Shown piece by piece: positions 8,017 through 15,813 of a stretch of 64,000 nucleotides of DNA (its first letter is position 1; each line of letters begins with the position of its first letter). The translations under genes were made by a program, and so were the position numbers. Origin of the DNA: Caldilineales bacterium (GTDB lineage: Bacteria; Chloroflexota; Anaerolineae; J102); contig JAGFJG010000090.1 in NCBI GenBank assembly GCA_024102915.1, forward strand, positions 1 through 64,000, written 5' to 3'. The notes beneath the pieces are model-generated. The model did no database searches. It was not told the origin of the DNA and saw only the letters and a list, made by a program, of their open reading frames with translations.

Positions 8017-8576
8017 TCTTTCTCCGGATTTTTGCTGGGTCGCCAGGGGATGTCGGGCTGGTTCTGGCGATGGTTTGCCAGTCGCGCCAGCATGAACAAC
8101 CAATCGCTGAGGCGGTTGAGGTAGCGAAAGGCGTCGTCGTTGATCGGTTCTTGCGCGGCCAACGCCGCGGTCGCTCGTTCGGCGCGGCGGCAAACCGTGC
8201 GCGCCATGTGCAGTACGGCTGCCGTCTCTGTGCCGCCGGGCAGGATGAACGAGGTCAGCAGCGGCAATTCCAAATCCCAGGCGTCCATTTCCGTTTCCAG
8301 CCGGGTGATTTTTGCGGCGTCGGTGCGCACGATGTAGGTCGTTTTGGCATCCAGCGGCGTCGCCAGATCGGCCCCGACTTCAAATAATTCCGCCTGGACG
8401 CGGGCGATCAGGGCGCTGAGATCGGGATCGGTACAGCGGCTGGCGGCTAGGCCGAGCACGGCGTTGGTTTCATCGACCGTGCCGTAGGCTTCGATGCGCA
8501 GGTGATGTTTGGGGATGCGACCGCCGCCGAAGAGGGCGGTTTCGCCCAGGTCGCCGGTTCTGGTGTAGATTTTCAT
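8013..8576 (-). CDS. pduO: Cob(I)alamin adenosyltransferase, PduO type
   Basis: ATP:cob(I)alamin adenosyltransferase of 187 residues, which makes coenzyme B12 from reduced corrinoid and ATP. Family hallmarks are present: the N-terminal TRTGDLGETALFGGGRIPK, EAYGTVDETNAVLG, the SFILPGGTETAAVLHMARTVCRRAER core with ATP- and cobalamin-contacting residues, and the end YLNRLSDWLFMLAR. It lies in a three-gene minus-strand group: a SanA-like gene 3 nt upstream and an HD protein overlapping downstream. No cobalamin riboswitch is visible upstream of the group. Confidence 0.93.
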   Translation of the reverse strand: MKIYTRTGDLGETALFGGGRIPKHHLRIEAYGTVDETNAVLGLAASRCTDPDLSALIARVQAELFEVGADLATPLDAKTTYIVRTDAAKITRLETEMDAWDLELPLLTSFILPGGTETAAVLHMARTVCRRAERATAALAAQEPINDDAFRYLNRLSDWLFMLARLANHRQNQPDIPWRPSKNPEKE

Positions 8577-8579
8577 GAT

Positions 8580-9314
8580 CTATTCCACTCGGCCAACATA
8601 GCCGGGGGCAAAGATGTCGATGGGTTCGCCGCCGATGACTTCGGGGTGCAGGAAGTGAATATCAGCCCAGGCGGCGACGCGGGCGAATGATTCGCGCAGA
8701 GCGAACCATCCGGCCAGACGATAGTTCCGCTCGTCCGCGGCCACGCCCACGGCATCGACCCCAAGCTGGCGGCAGATGTACAGCGCCCGGGGCAGGTGGA
8801 AGCGTTGGGTGACGAGCACGACCCGGTCGAGGCCGAAGATGTGGCGGGCGCGATAACAGGAATCGTAGGTGCGACGACCGGCGTAATCATAGGCCAGCGC
8901 CGCTTCGGGCAACCCGACCTGGCGGGCGTAATCGCCCATGCGCCCCGGCTCATTGTACTCGACCAGGCTGTTGTCGCCAGTGAGGAGCAGTTTTTCGACA
9001 GCCCCGTTTTGATAGAGGCCGATGGCCGTGTTCATGCGGTCGGCCAATACGGCGCTGAGCCGCCCGCTGGGATAGATGCCAGCGCCAAAGACGATGGCAG
9101 CCGGGCGTTTGCTCACTTCGGCGGGTTGCAGGATCAGGCCGCGATAGCGCAGGGTGACATCCAAATAGGCGAAGAGCAACACCGCCGCCGTCAGGCCGAC
9201 GATCAGCGCCAGGGCCAGGCCAAACCAGCGCAGGGGATTGCGGCGATGGCTGGCCGAACGCGATTGCGTGCGCCGGGGGGACGAACCCAGTCGGGGGTTA
9301 CTAAGACTTGTCAT
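8580..9314 (-). CDS. SanA/YdcF-like membrane protein (DUF218)
   Basis: Membrane-anchored DUF218 protein of 244 residues, the family of SanA, YdcF and ElyC linked to envelope integrity. A basic N-terminus is followed by one transmembrane segment (about residues 30-52), and the soluble part is predicted outside. Motifs seen: AAIVFGAGIYPSGRLSAVLADR, KLLLTGDN, AYDYAGRRTYDSCYRAR and VLVTQRFHLPRALYIC. It is the first gene of the minus-strand group with the cobalamin adenosyltransferase and HD protein, only 3 nt apart. Confidence 0.85.
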   Translation of the reverse strand: MTSLSNPRLGSSPRRTQSRSASHRRNPLRWFGLALALIVGLTAAVLLFAYLDVTLRYRGLILQPAEVSKRPAAIVFGAGIYPSGRLSAVLADRMNTAIGLYQNGAVEKLLLTGDNSLVEYNEPGRMGDYARQVGLPEAALAYDYAGRRTYDSCYRARHIFGLDRVVLVTQRFHLPRALYICRQLGVDAVGVAADERNYRLAGWFALRESFARVAAWADIHFLHPEVIGGEPIDIFAPGYVGRVE

Positions 9315-9345
9315 AACGCATTGAGCAAAACAGGGGAAGAAAATT

Positions 9346-9439
9346 CGACACGGAGTTCATAGAGGAGATACAGAGGTTTTTGAGATTGTGTCAGGAAATC
9401 TCTGCGCCCTCAGCGGCTTCTCCGTGGCCCTCTGTGTCG
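9346..9439. repeat. Family D quasi-palindromic intergenic repeat (CACGGAG/CACAGAGG units)
   Basis: The left side begins CGACACGGAG at 9346-9355 and continues with degenerate GAGG units. The right side ends CTCTGTGTCG at 9430-9439 and is its imperfect reverse complement. It lies just upstream of the SanA-like gene and downstream of the glycogen-synthase-like gene. Confidence 0.6.
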
Positions 9440-9459
9440 ATGCCCTTCTCATCCGACGA

Positions 9460-11235
9460 CTATCGCGCCTCGATAGCTCGTTGCAAGGCAGGCAGTAGAT
9501 AATCGTGGGTCACCACTTCCCAACTCATGCGGTTCCCGATCTCCTGGCCTAGCTCGATCATTTGCTCGCTTTGGGCGTCATCGGTGGGCAGGCGGGCGGC
9601 GATGGCTTCGGCCACGCCGCGGCTGTTCTCGATCTCGATCAGGTCACGGCCATATTGGTCCAGTTTCAGCGCATCCCATGGGCTGAGGAAATGCCAGCCC
9701 GCGGGCGCGGTCACGTAATCGGCCACCACCACGTTGGGAAATTCGGGTAGATGGGCGCGGGCGCGGCTGATGAAACCCACGCAGCCGCAGACATTGGAGG
9801 GCACGCAAATAGCGCCAAAGCTCAAAGGCTCGACCTGAGCGATGCCAAATGGCTCATAAATGCTCTGGCCGAACTCCACGTCCGCGCCTTTACGCAAATC
9901 CATGAAGTTCATCTCCGCCGGCATGCGACGACCGCAGCGATCCTGGCTCCACCCGAACTGATTGACAAACACAGCCTTGATCGCACGGCTGCGCAGGTTG
10001 AACGGCTCCAGGCTGTGGAAGAAATAATCGACCTCCTGGCCTAGCAGGTCGCCATTGTCGGCGCGGTGGCCCACCGGCCATCCATAGACTTCCTCCCATG
10101 CCCGGATCTGATTCGCCGAACGTCCGGTGGGTTCCTGGCTGGAGAGCACGAATAGTGTGGCGGTCAACCTGGCCCCGGCCAGCATGTGGTCGAGATGATC
10201 GAGCACGCGGATGTCGCGCCACATCGCTTTGCTGGTGACAAAACGGGTGACATGGCTGAAAACGAAGTCGGGCGAGTAGCCGAGCAGGTTCTGGGCGTAA
10301 GCCTGAAGCAGGGCTTTGCTCTGCTTCTTTTCGGCCAGGGTGATAGGGAAGCTGGGGACGCCGTTATAGACCAGGTCGATGTTCTTGTGCGCATAAGCGC
10401 CGCCCACGAAGCGCAATTCCTCGACCACGAGATCACCCACGGCCAGGATGGCGTCGCAGACAGCGGCGCGCTGGATCAGGGCGTGTTTGTAGTAATAGGT
10501 CTGATCGCCAAAGACCGCATCCATGCTCAACCCCTGCGAGCGGGCGACGGCCATGGCATTGTAGAACCGCGTATCGTGGCCGCGATGTTCTTCGACCAAA
10601 AGACGGGCGGTCGCCACTTCGTGCGCATAAAAAGCGGTGCGCCACAATTGCGGATCCTTTATCAGCGCCGCCATGACCAGGGGCATGCCCATCCATTCGT
10701 GGGCGAGGATCACACGCGGGCCTTGCACGCCCGCCGCCAGATGAAAGAGGGCGGCATAGGCCGGTTCCGCCAGGTTGACGAAAAGGCGGAATTCGGGGTC
10801 GTAGTCGTAGCGGGCGCAATCCAGACCGAACTTATCCCACAGGTAGTACTTGAAACTGCCCACCGCCCCCGGATTGAGCGCGGAAAGGTCAAGCAACAGC
10901 ACTTCGTGCTCGACGCCGCGGAAAGGGCGCTTGCCGTAGACGATGCGCACATTGTAGGCGGATTCGACCGCGCGTAACGATTGGCTGAGTTCGGCGGGCA
11001 GCGAGTTGACGCCTAGCGCCGAAGCATATCGCAGCCGCAGGCCATTGCGCGGATCGAGCAACCGCTCCATCTCACCGGGGTTGCTGGCATTGAGCGGCCC
11101 CACCACAATACTGCGGCCCACTTCCTGCACATATTCTTTGGCGCTCAATAGGCCGTCGAGCACAGCGCCGATGCCGCCGACTTTGACGCCGGCTTCGTGG
11201 GTGACATGGACTAGGAGATCAACGCTTTGGGGCAT
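9460..11235 (-). CDS. Glycogen/starch-synthase-like glycosyltransferase (GT5-like)
   Basis: Protein of 591 residues with a GT-B plan like glycogen synthases. The N-terminus (LLVHVTHEAGVKVGGIGAVLDGLL) resembles the K-x-G-G-L/I-G ADP-glucose-binding loop. Other motifs are ILAHEWMGMPL, FYAHEVATARLLVEE and, in the C-terminal domain, SIYEPFGIAQVEPLSFGAICVPS with the E-x7-E motif. It probably elongates an alpha-glucan, but the exact donor is uncertain. The ATG at 11235 is chosen because longer forms read into the repeat at 11260-11330. No other glycogen genes are nearby. Confidence 0.75.
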   Translation of the reverse strand: MPQSVDLLVHVTHEAGVKVGGIGAVLDGLLSAKEYVQEVGRSIVVGPLNASNPGEMERLLDPRNGLRLRYASALGVNSLPAELSQSLRAVESAYNVRIVYGKRPFRGVEHEVLLLDLSALNPGAVGSFKYYLWDKFGLDCARYDYDPEFRLFVNLAEPAYAALFHLAAGVQGPRVILAHEWMGMPLVMAALIKDPQLWRTAFYAHEVATARLLVEEHRGHDTRFYNAMAVARSQGLSMDAVFGDQTYYYKHALIQRAAVCDAILAVGDLVVEELRFVGGAYAHKNIDLVYNGVPSFPITLAEKKQSKALLQAYAQNLLGYSPDFVFSHVTRFVTSKAMWRDIRVLDHLDHMLAGARLTATLFVLSSQEPTGRSANQIRAWEEVYGWPVGHRADNGDLLGQEVDYFFHSLEPFNLRSRAIKAVFVNQFGWSQDRCGRRMPAEMNFMDLRKGADVEFGQSIYEPFGIAQVEPLSFGAICVPSNVCGCVGFISRARAHLPEFPNVVVADYVTAPAGWHFLSPWDALKLDQYGRDLIEIENSRGVAEAIAARLPTDDAQSEQMIELGQEIGNRMSWEVVTHDYLLPALQRAIEAR

Positions 11236-11259
11236 GGCAGGGAATATTATGAATGATGA

Positions 11260-11332
11260 CGATGGGACGAACAGACGAAGTTTGACGATGACGATTCGTC
11301 CCATCGTCGATTTTCGTCAAGGTTCGTCGTTT
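11260..11332. repeat. Family B quasi-palindromic intergenic repeat (GACGAA units), copy 1
   Basis: Perfect 12-bp arms CGATGGGACGAA (11260-11271) and TTCGTCCCATCG (11295-11306), with further TTGACGA/TCGTCAA units inside and after. It lies in the divergent gap between the glycogen-synthase-like and LmbE-like genes. Confidence 0.7.
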
Positions 11333-11437
11333 TCAAGAATTGGTTCGGTTTGAGTTGTACGGTGATCGTCTTTCGACGAAATGCTTCGGAATTGTATCAC
11401 AACAACAGCCTCTTTCCGTGCTCCCGCAGAATGATTG

Positions 11438-11443
11438 TATAAT
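11438..11443 (+). promoter_or_regulatory. Perfect -10 box directly before the LmbE-like gene (leaderless start)
   Basis: TATAAT at 11438-11443 ends 7 nt before the ATG at 11451, so transcription should begin at or within a base of the start codon. No ribosome site is possible in that space. No convincing -35 is seen. Confidence 0.5.
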
Positions 11444-11450
11444 CCTGGGC

Positions 11451-12266
11451 ATGTCTGAACAATTACGACTCATGGGCGTCTTCGCCCACCCGGATGATGA
11501 ACTCAGCGTGGGCGGGACCCTGGCCCGGTACGCTACCGAGGGCGCGGCCATCACCGTGGTATGCGCCACACGCGGGGAAGCGGCCACGATTTTCTGTGAC
11601 GATTGCGCCACCCGCGAGACGCTGCCCGTCGTGCGCACGGGCGAGATGGAATGCTGTTGCGCCGAGTTAGGCGTGCAAGACTTGCGCTGGCTGGATTGGC
11701 CCGATGGCGGGGTGAGCGATGTGCCGGAGGCGCAGGCTGTGGCGCAGTTGGTGTCGCTTGTGCGAGAAATCAGGCCGCATGTCCTGTTCACGCATCCGCC
11801 GCATGGGGGCTACCCCCACCCCGACCACATCGGCGTTTACGAGCGGGTGATGGCGGCTTTTTCCGCCGCCGCTGATCCCGATTTCTTACCCGCTGCGGGA
11901 CCAGTCTGGGCCACGCCCAAAGTCTACGTGCGAGCGATCCCGGTCGAGGCGTTCGATGTGATCCCGAATTTCCGCGATTATCGAATCCAGCTCAACGGCC
12001 AGGCCCTGGCGTTCGAGATGGACCCGCCCGAACACATCAACGCTATCATCGATTGTCACGATTCCGTCGATGCGCGCATTCGCGGCTGGCATTGTCATCG
12101 CTCGCAACACAATCCCAACGGCACTTTCAGCCTGATGCCGGAGGAGATGCAGCGGCAGATTTTCAGCCAGGAATATCTACGGCTTCTGGCTCACAATTTG
12201 CCATCGCCGCCGTCCACGCCGCACAACCGATTGGAAGCCGGGCTGCCGGAGTTTACGCATGAATGA
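11451..12266 (+). CDS. LmbE/PIG-L family N-deacetylase
   Basis: Zinc-dependent deacetylase-like protein of 271 residues. The metal motif AHPDDE follows the first strand (LMGVFAHPDDELSVGGTLARY), and the second motif HPDH is in GGYPHPDHIGVYERV; these give the His-Asp-Asp-His ligand set. Relatives remove N-acetyl from GlcNAc-inositol, mycothiol or bacillithiol precursors or other sugars; the substrate here is unknown. The start at 11451 lies about 7 nt after a perfect TATAAT, suggesting a leaderless mRNA. The end overlaps the next gene by 8 nt. Confidence 0.88.
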   Translation: MSEQLRLMGVFAHPDDELSVGGTLARYATEGAAITVVCATRGEAATIFCDDCATRETLPVVRTGEMECCCAELGVQDLRWLDWPDGGVSDVPEAQAVAQLVSLVREIRPHVLFTHPPHGGYPHPDHIGVYERVMAAFSAAADPDFLPAAGPVWATPKVYVRAIPVEAFDVIPNFRDYRIQLNGQALAFEMDPPEHINAIIDCHDSVDARIRGWHCHRSQHNPNGTFSLMPEEMQRQIFSQEYLRLLAHNLPSPPSTPHNRLEAGLPEFTHE

Positions 12267-12693
12267 CGCTTTTGTGCAGGACATGATCACGAACCTGCGT
12301 TATCACATGGCCTGGATCGCCATCTGCGAGAATTATCTGCGGGCGCAACCAAAGTCAGATGTAACCGCGTTTTTGCAGGCGTTTCAGGCGGCTGAGCAGG
12401 AGGCTATCGAGATCATCGCCTACGAATTACGCCAGCGCGGGGTCTCTCCCGCACGACTGGGCGCGCACGAAAACCTGATCACCGATGGCCTGAACCGCCA
12501 TACGACGCGCAGTCGCGTACAATTCATCGTCATCGGCCTGGACCGCTCGATGGTGTGGTATGAAGAGCGGCTGGCGGGAGGCGATGCAGAATCGACGGCG
12601 TTCTGGCAGACCCTGTTCGATCTGCTGGCCCCGCAAGCTGCTGCCGCTAAAGCGCTCATAGAGCATCTTGAGACGCCGCAAAAGACAGGTTGA
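12259..12693 (+). CDS. Small helical protein of unknown function
   Basis: Protein of 144 residues coupled to the LmbE-like gene (8-nt overlap). It appears all-helical, with four amphipathic stretches (residues about 5-26, 34-58, 70-100 and 113-138) and scattered acidic and His residues (RYHMAW, EQEAIEIIAYELRQRG). That could suit a four-helix bundle of DinB or ferritin-like type, but I do not recognise a family signature. Because of the overlap it probably works with or is co-regulated with the deacetylase. Confidence 0.7.
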   Translation: MNDAFVQDMITNLRYHMAWIAICENYLRAQPKSDVTAFLQAFQAAEQEAIEIIAYELRQRGVSPARLGAHENLITDGLNRHTTRSRVQFIVIGLDRSMVWYEERLAGGDAESTAFWQTLFDLLAPQAAAAKALIEHLETPQKTG

Positions 12694-12751
12694 TCGACTC
12701 AAACCCAAAACGGAACGCGCAAAACGCATTACTCTTCAAAATAGGAGCAAA

Positions 12752-13609
12752 ATGAACATCCAAACAATCGGCGTCATCGGCTGCGGCCTGATGGGTTCGG
12801 GCATTGTCGAAGTCGCCGCTAAATCGGGTTTCGACGTTATCGTCGGTGAACTCAACCAGGAATTCTTAGACACAGGGATGGCCCGCATCCACAAATCATT
12901 AGAGCGAGCGCAGAGCAAGGGCAAACTCACCGAGAAAGAAGCGTCCGCAGCGCTGGCCCGCATGAGCGGCACGATCAAAAGTGAGGATTTCGCGCCGGCG
13001 GATCTGGTGATCGAAGCGGTGACCGAAGACCTGGAACTCAAACAACGGATTTTCAGCCGTCTGGATCAGGTAACCCAGCCGGATGTCATCCTCGCCAGCA
13101 ATACCTCTTCGATCAGCATTGCCGCCATCGCCGCCGCCACCAATCGTCCCGACAAAGTGCTTGGCATGCATTTCTTCAATCCCGTGCCGGTGATGGCTTT
13201 GCTGGAACTGGTGCGCGGCAGCCTCACCAGCGACGAAACCCTGGCGACGGCCCAGGCATTCGGCGAGCGCCTGGGCAAGACCACGGTCGTGGCCAAGGAT
13301 AGCCCTGGATTTATCGTCAATCGCCTGCTTATCCCCTACATCGTTGATGCCATCGGCCTGTACGAGGCCGGTCTGGCCAGCAAAGAGGATATCGACGCCG
13401 GGGTGAAGTTGGGGCTGGCTCATCCCATGGGGCCGCTGACCCTGGCCGACCTCGTGGGCCTCGATACCACGCTGGCTGTGGCGGACGTGCTGTACGAGGA
13501 ATACGGCGAGCCGCGCTTCAAAGCCCCGCCCCTGTTGCGGCAGATGGTTACCGCCGGGCTTTTGGGCCGCAAATCGGGCCGAGGTTTCTACGATTACCGG
13601 CAGGGTTAG
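12752..13609 (+). CDS. hbd: 3-hydroxybutyryl-CoA dehydrogenase
   Basis: NAD(P)-dependent 3-hydroxyacyl-CoA dehydrogenase of 285 residues, the usual size for stand-alone Hbd/PaaH. It interconverts acetoacetyl-CoA and 3-hydroxybutyryl-CoA in short-chain acid metabolism or beta-oxidation. Seen: the nucleotide-binding GVIGCGLMGSGI, VIEAVTEDLELK, LASNTSSISI, the catalytic His in GMHFFNPVPVM, and DSPGFIVNRLL. The C-terminal dimerisation domain has GLAHPMGPLTLADLVGLD. The start at 12752 follows AGGAG; upstream codons belong to the intergenic stretch. Confidence 0.95.
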   Translation: MNIQTIGVIGCGLMGSGIVEVAAKSGFDVIVGELNQEFLDTGMARIHKSLERAQSKGKLTEKEASAALARMSGTIKSEDFAPADLVIEAVTEDLELKQRIFSRLDQVTQPDVILASNTSSISIAAIAAATNRPDKVLGMHFFNPVPVMALLELVRGSLTSDETLATAQAFGERLGKTTVVAKDSPGFIVNRLLIPYIVDAIGLYEAGLASKEDIDAGVKLGLAHPMGPLTLADLVGLDTTLAVADVLYEEYGEPRFKAPPLLRQMVTAGLLGRKSGRGFYDYRQG

Positions 13610-14360
13610 CGCCGCGCCAGCGTGGGCGGCGGAATCTGCCTTTGCTGCACTTGATGCGCATCCCGCCGAGGCGCTCGCCAATTTTACCTGGATCAACAAC
13701 GTCACGGTCGGGGCCGGAAATTGCCAATTCGCCGCCGATCGGGAACACTGTCTGGCCCGGCACCTGCACCTGCCTTTCCCGGCCATCTCGGTCGAGGGGC
13801 ATGACCCCGCCATCGTCGCCAATCTGGCCGCACAATTGCTTGAACCCGGCCAGTCGGCCTATTCCCTGGCCGGAAACCGTATCTTCGACCTGTTGGCGAA
13901 AGCCGCTGACATCATCGACATCGCCCCTGAATGGCAGATGCACTTTCGGGGCGACCCGACCGCCCTGGCATCCGGCCCCCTCCGGCGTTTGAACGAGGCG
14001 GATCTTCCGGACATGATGGCGCTAGCGGCAGCCGGTGATGCCATGGTATTTAGCCCGCAAAGCCTGAAGCGCGGCGAGTTCTTCGGCATCTTCGTCGGGC
14101 CAGAGTTAGCGGCGATGGGCGGGGTGCAGACCTATCTGCCCGGCCACGCCGAGATCGGTTCGATTGTCACCCATCCCCAGTATCGCCGCCAGGGGTATGC
14201 CACCCAGGTGGTTCACGCCCTTATCCGCCATCTGCACGTCCAGGATTGCCAGACCTTCCTGTGCCTTTTTCAAACCAATCGTAGCGCCCGTTCTCTCTAC
14301 GAAAAACTCGGTTTCGAGGTTATCAACGAATTGTATCTGATGCACTGGCGTTTGAAGTAG
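13593..14360 (+). CDS. GNAT-family N-acetyltransferase (FR47-like), unusual start
   Basis: The C-terminal part is a clear acetyltransferase: LRRLNEADLPDMMAL, EIGSIVTHPQYRRQGYATQVVHAL (acetyl-CoA loop R-x-x-G-x-A) and NRSARSLYEKLGFEVI. The frame stays open for at least 80 codons upstream of the first TTG at 13836, and that stretch reads like protein (ALANFTWINNVTVGAGNCQF and on), which suits the two-domain FR47-like GNATs of about 250 residues. Yet it contains no ATG, GTG or TTG. An ATT at 13593 has GAGG 8 nt upstream and would overlap hbd by 17 nt. A frameshift or sequence error is the alternative. Confidence 0.6.
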   Translation: MTGRVSAAPAWAAESAFAALDAHPAEALANFTWINNVTVGAGNCQFAADREHCLARHLHLPFPAISVEGHDPAIVANLAAQLLEPGQSAYSLAGNRIFDLLAKAADIIDIAPEWQMHFRGDPTALASGPLRRLNEADLPDMMALAAAGDAMVFSPQSLKRGEFFGIFVGPELAAMGGVQTYLPGHAEIGSIVTHPQYRRQGYATQVVHALIRHLHVQDCQTFLCLFQTNRSARSLYEKLGFEVINELYLMHWRLK

Positions 14361-14361
14361 A

Positions 14362-14440
14362 AAAGGTATTGGGTAGCAGGTATTGGATATCGGGTTTCGC
14401 CCATAGCCATCAACCCATAGCTACCCAATATCTGATATCC
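14362..14440. repeat. Family C quasi-palindromic intergenic repeat (ATTGGATAT units), copy 1
   Basis: ATTGGGTAGC at 14368-14377 pairs perfectly with GCTACCCAAT at 14420-14429. Flanking GATATC and TATTGG units extend the arms. It fills the gap between the GNAT and DUF2231 genes. Confidence 0.65.
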
Positions 14441-14446
14441 TGTCCT

Positions 14447-14881
14447 ATGTCCATCTTCACCCTACCCCTCCACCCCCGGCTCGTCCATTTCCCGGTCGCT
14501 CTTTTGCTGCTGGGCGCGCTGGCTGTGATCATCTATTTGTGGAAACCCTGGCCGTGGCTCAAAGGCTGGGGATTCATCGGTCTGCTGGCGGGCGTGATAT
14601 TGACTTTGCCCGCGGTCGTCACCGGCCTGATCGACAAATCGCCAATCGAGCAGGGCACGCAGGCCGACCAGGTTGCCAACATCCACACCACCGGCATGTT
14701 CCTGATGTGGGCGCTGTACTCCTTCGCCACGTATCTGATGTACATCTGGCGGGACGATTTAGGCGATCGAGGCAAGCGCTGGCGGATCACGATCTTGCTA
14801 ACCCTGGCTTCACTGCTCCTTATCGGCGCCACGCACTTCGGCGGCGTGCTGGTTTACGAGCTTGGCGTTGGCGTGCAGTGA
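14447..14881 (+). CDS. DUF2231 membrane protein
   Basis: Integral membrane protein of 144 residues with four predicted membrane segments (about 16-36, 43-64, 88-108 and 117-140). The N-terminal LHPRLVHFPVALLLLGAL matches the DUF2231 signature, whose His residues have been suggested to bind a cofactor. A further His (NIHTTGMFLMWAL) lies at the third segment. The function is unknown. The start at 14447 follows the family C repeat directly and has no clear ribosome site. Confidence 0.75.
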   Translation: MSIFTLPLHPRLVHFPVALLLLGALAVIIYLWKPWPWLKGWGFIGLLAGVILTLPAVVTGLIDKSPIEQGTQADQVANIHTTGMFLMWALYSFATYLMYIWRDDLGDRGKRWRITILLTLASLLLIGATHFGGVLVYELGVGVQ

Positions 14882-14885
14882 TCAG

Positions 14886-14903
14886 GGTATTGGATATTGG
14901 GGA
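14886..14903. repeat. Family C repeat, copy 2 (half element)
   Basis: GGGTATTGGATATTGGGG repeats the left arm of copy 1 but has no opposite arm. It lies just after the DUF2231 stop codon. Confidence 0.45.
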
Positions 14904-14951
14904 GCGCTTCGCACTGATAACCTCACGACCTCACTCTATTCGAGATAACCC

Positions 14952-15812
14952 ATGACCCCAAGATTCGGCGCCCATGTCAGCACGGCTGGCGGGGTGAGCA
15001 CAGCCTTCGAGCGTGGTGACAGCATCGGCTGCGAGACCATGCAAATCTTCACGCGCAACAATAATCGCTGGGACAGCAAGCCGCTGGCGGACGACGAAAT
15101 CGCAAAATGGCAGGATTTAGCCGCTCAGACCGGCATTCGCCCTGTGCTTTCCCACGCCTCCTATCTGATCAACCTCGGCTCTCCCGACCCCGACCTCTGG
15201 CAGAAATCGATCGATACCTTTGTCGATGAATTGCAGCGGGCGGAAGCTTTGGGCTTGCTGGGCGTCGTCATCCATCCGGGCTCGCACATGGGCGAGGGCG
15301 AGGATTTCGGCGTCGAGCGCATCGCCGCCGCCCTGGATCAATGCCATGAGCGTACCGATGGTTTCGCGACCCTGACGCTGTTGGAAACGACAGCGGGCGC
15401 GGGTAACCATCTTGGCTATCGCTTTGAGCATCTGGCCGGAATCCGAGCAGCCTGCCAACATCCTCAGCGCGTAGCCGTGTGCTTCGACACATGTCATGTG
15501 CTGGCCGCCGGTTACGACTTCCGCACCGAGAGCGGATACGACGAGGTGATGACTCATTTCGACCAGACCGTAGGCCTCGACCTGATCCGCTGCTTCCATT
15601 TCAACGACAGCAAATTCGATCTGGATAGTCGCAAAGACCGGCACACCCACATCGGCGATGGCTTTGTGGGACTGGATGGCTTTCGCCACATTATCAACGA
15701 CCCGCGCTTCCTGCACACGCCCATGATTCTGGAAACGCCTAAGGGCGATGACATGCACGAGGATGTGGAAAACCTGGCCAAACTGCGCGCCCTGATCGAC
15801 TCCGCTTCGTAA
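14952..15812 (+). CDS. nfo: Deoxyribonuclease IV (AP endonuclease)
   Basis: Endonuclease IV of 286 residues, a trinuclear-zinc enzyme that cuts 5' to abasic sites in base-excision repair. Typical motifs are present: RFGAHVSTAGGV at the start, MQIFTRNNNRW, LSHASYLINL, VIHPGSHMG, LLETTAGAGNHLG, CFDTCHVLAAGYD, FHFNDSK, DRHTHIGDGFVG and ILETPKGDDMHED. These supply the zinc ligands (His, Glu, Asp). It is followed by murE after a single nucleotide, so the two are probably co-transcribed. Confidence 0.96.
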   Translation: MTPRFGAHVSTAGGVSTAFERGDSIGCETMQIFTRNNNRWDSKPLADDEIAKWQDLAAQTGIRPVLSHASYLINLGSPDPDLWQKSIDTFVDELQRAEALGLLGVVIHPGSHMGEGEDFGVERIAAALDQCHERTDGFATLTLLETTAGAGNHLGYRFEHLAGIRAACQHPQRVAVCFDTCHVLAAGYDFRTESGYDEVMTHFDQTVGLDLIRCFHFNDSKFDLDSRKDRHTHIGDGFVGLDGFRHIINDPRFLHTPMILETPKGDDMHEDVENLAKLRALIDSAS

Positions 15813-15813
15813 T

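Noticed and set aside
9315-9459. Cobalamin riboswitch upstream of the adenosyltransferase operon
   Set aside because: No B12-box-like sequence is seen; the gap is filled by a family D repeat.
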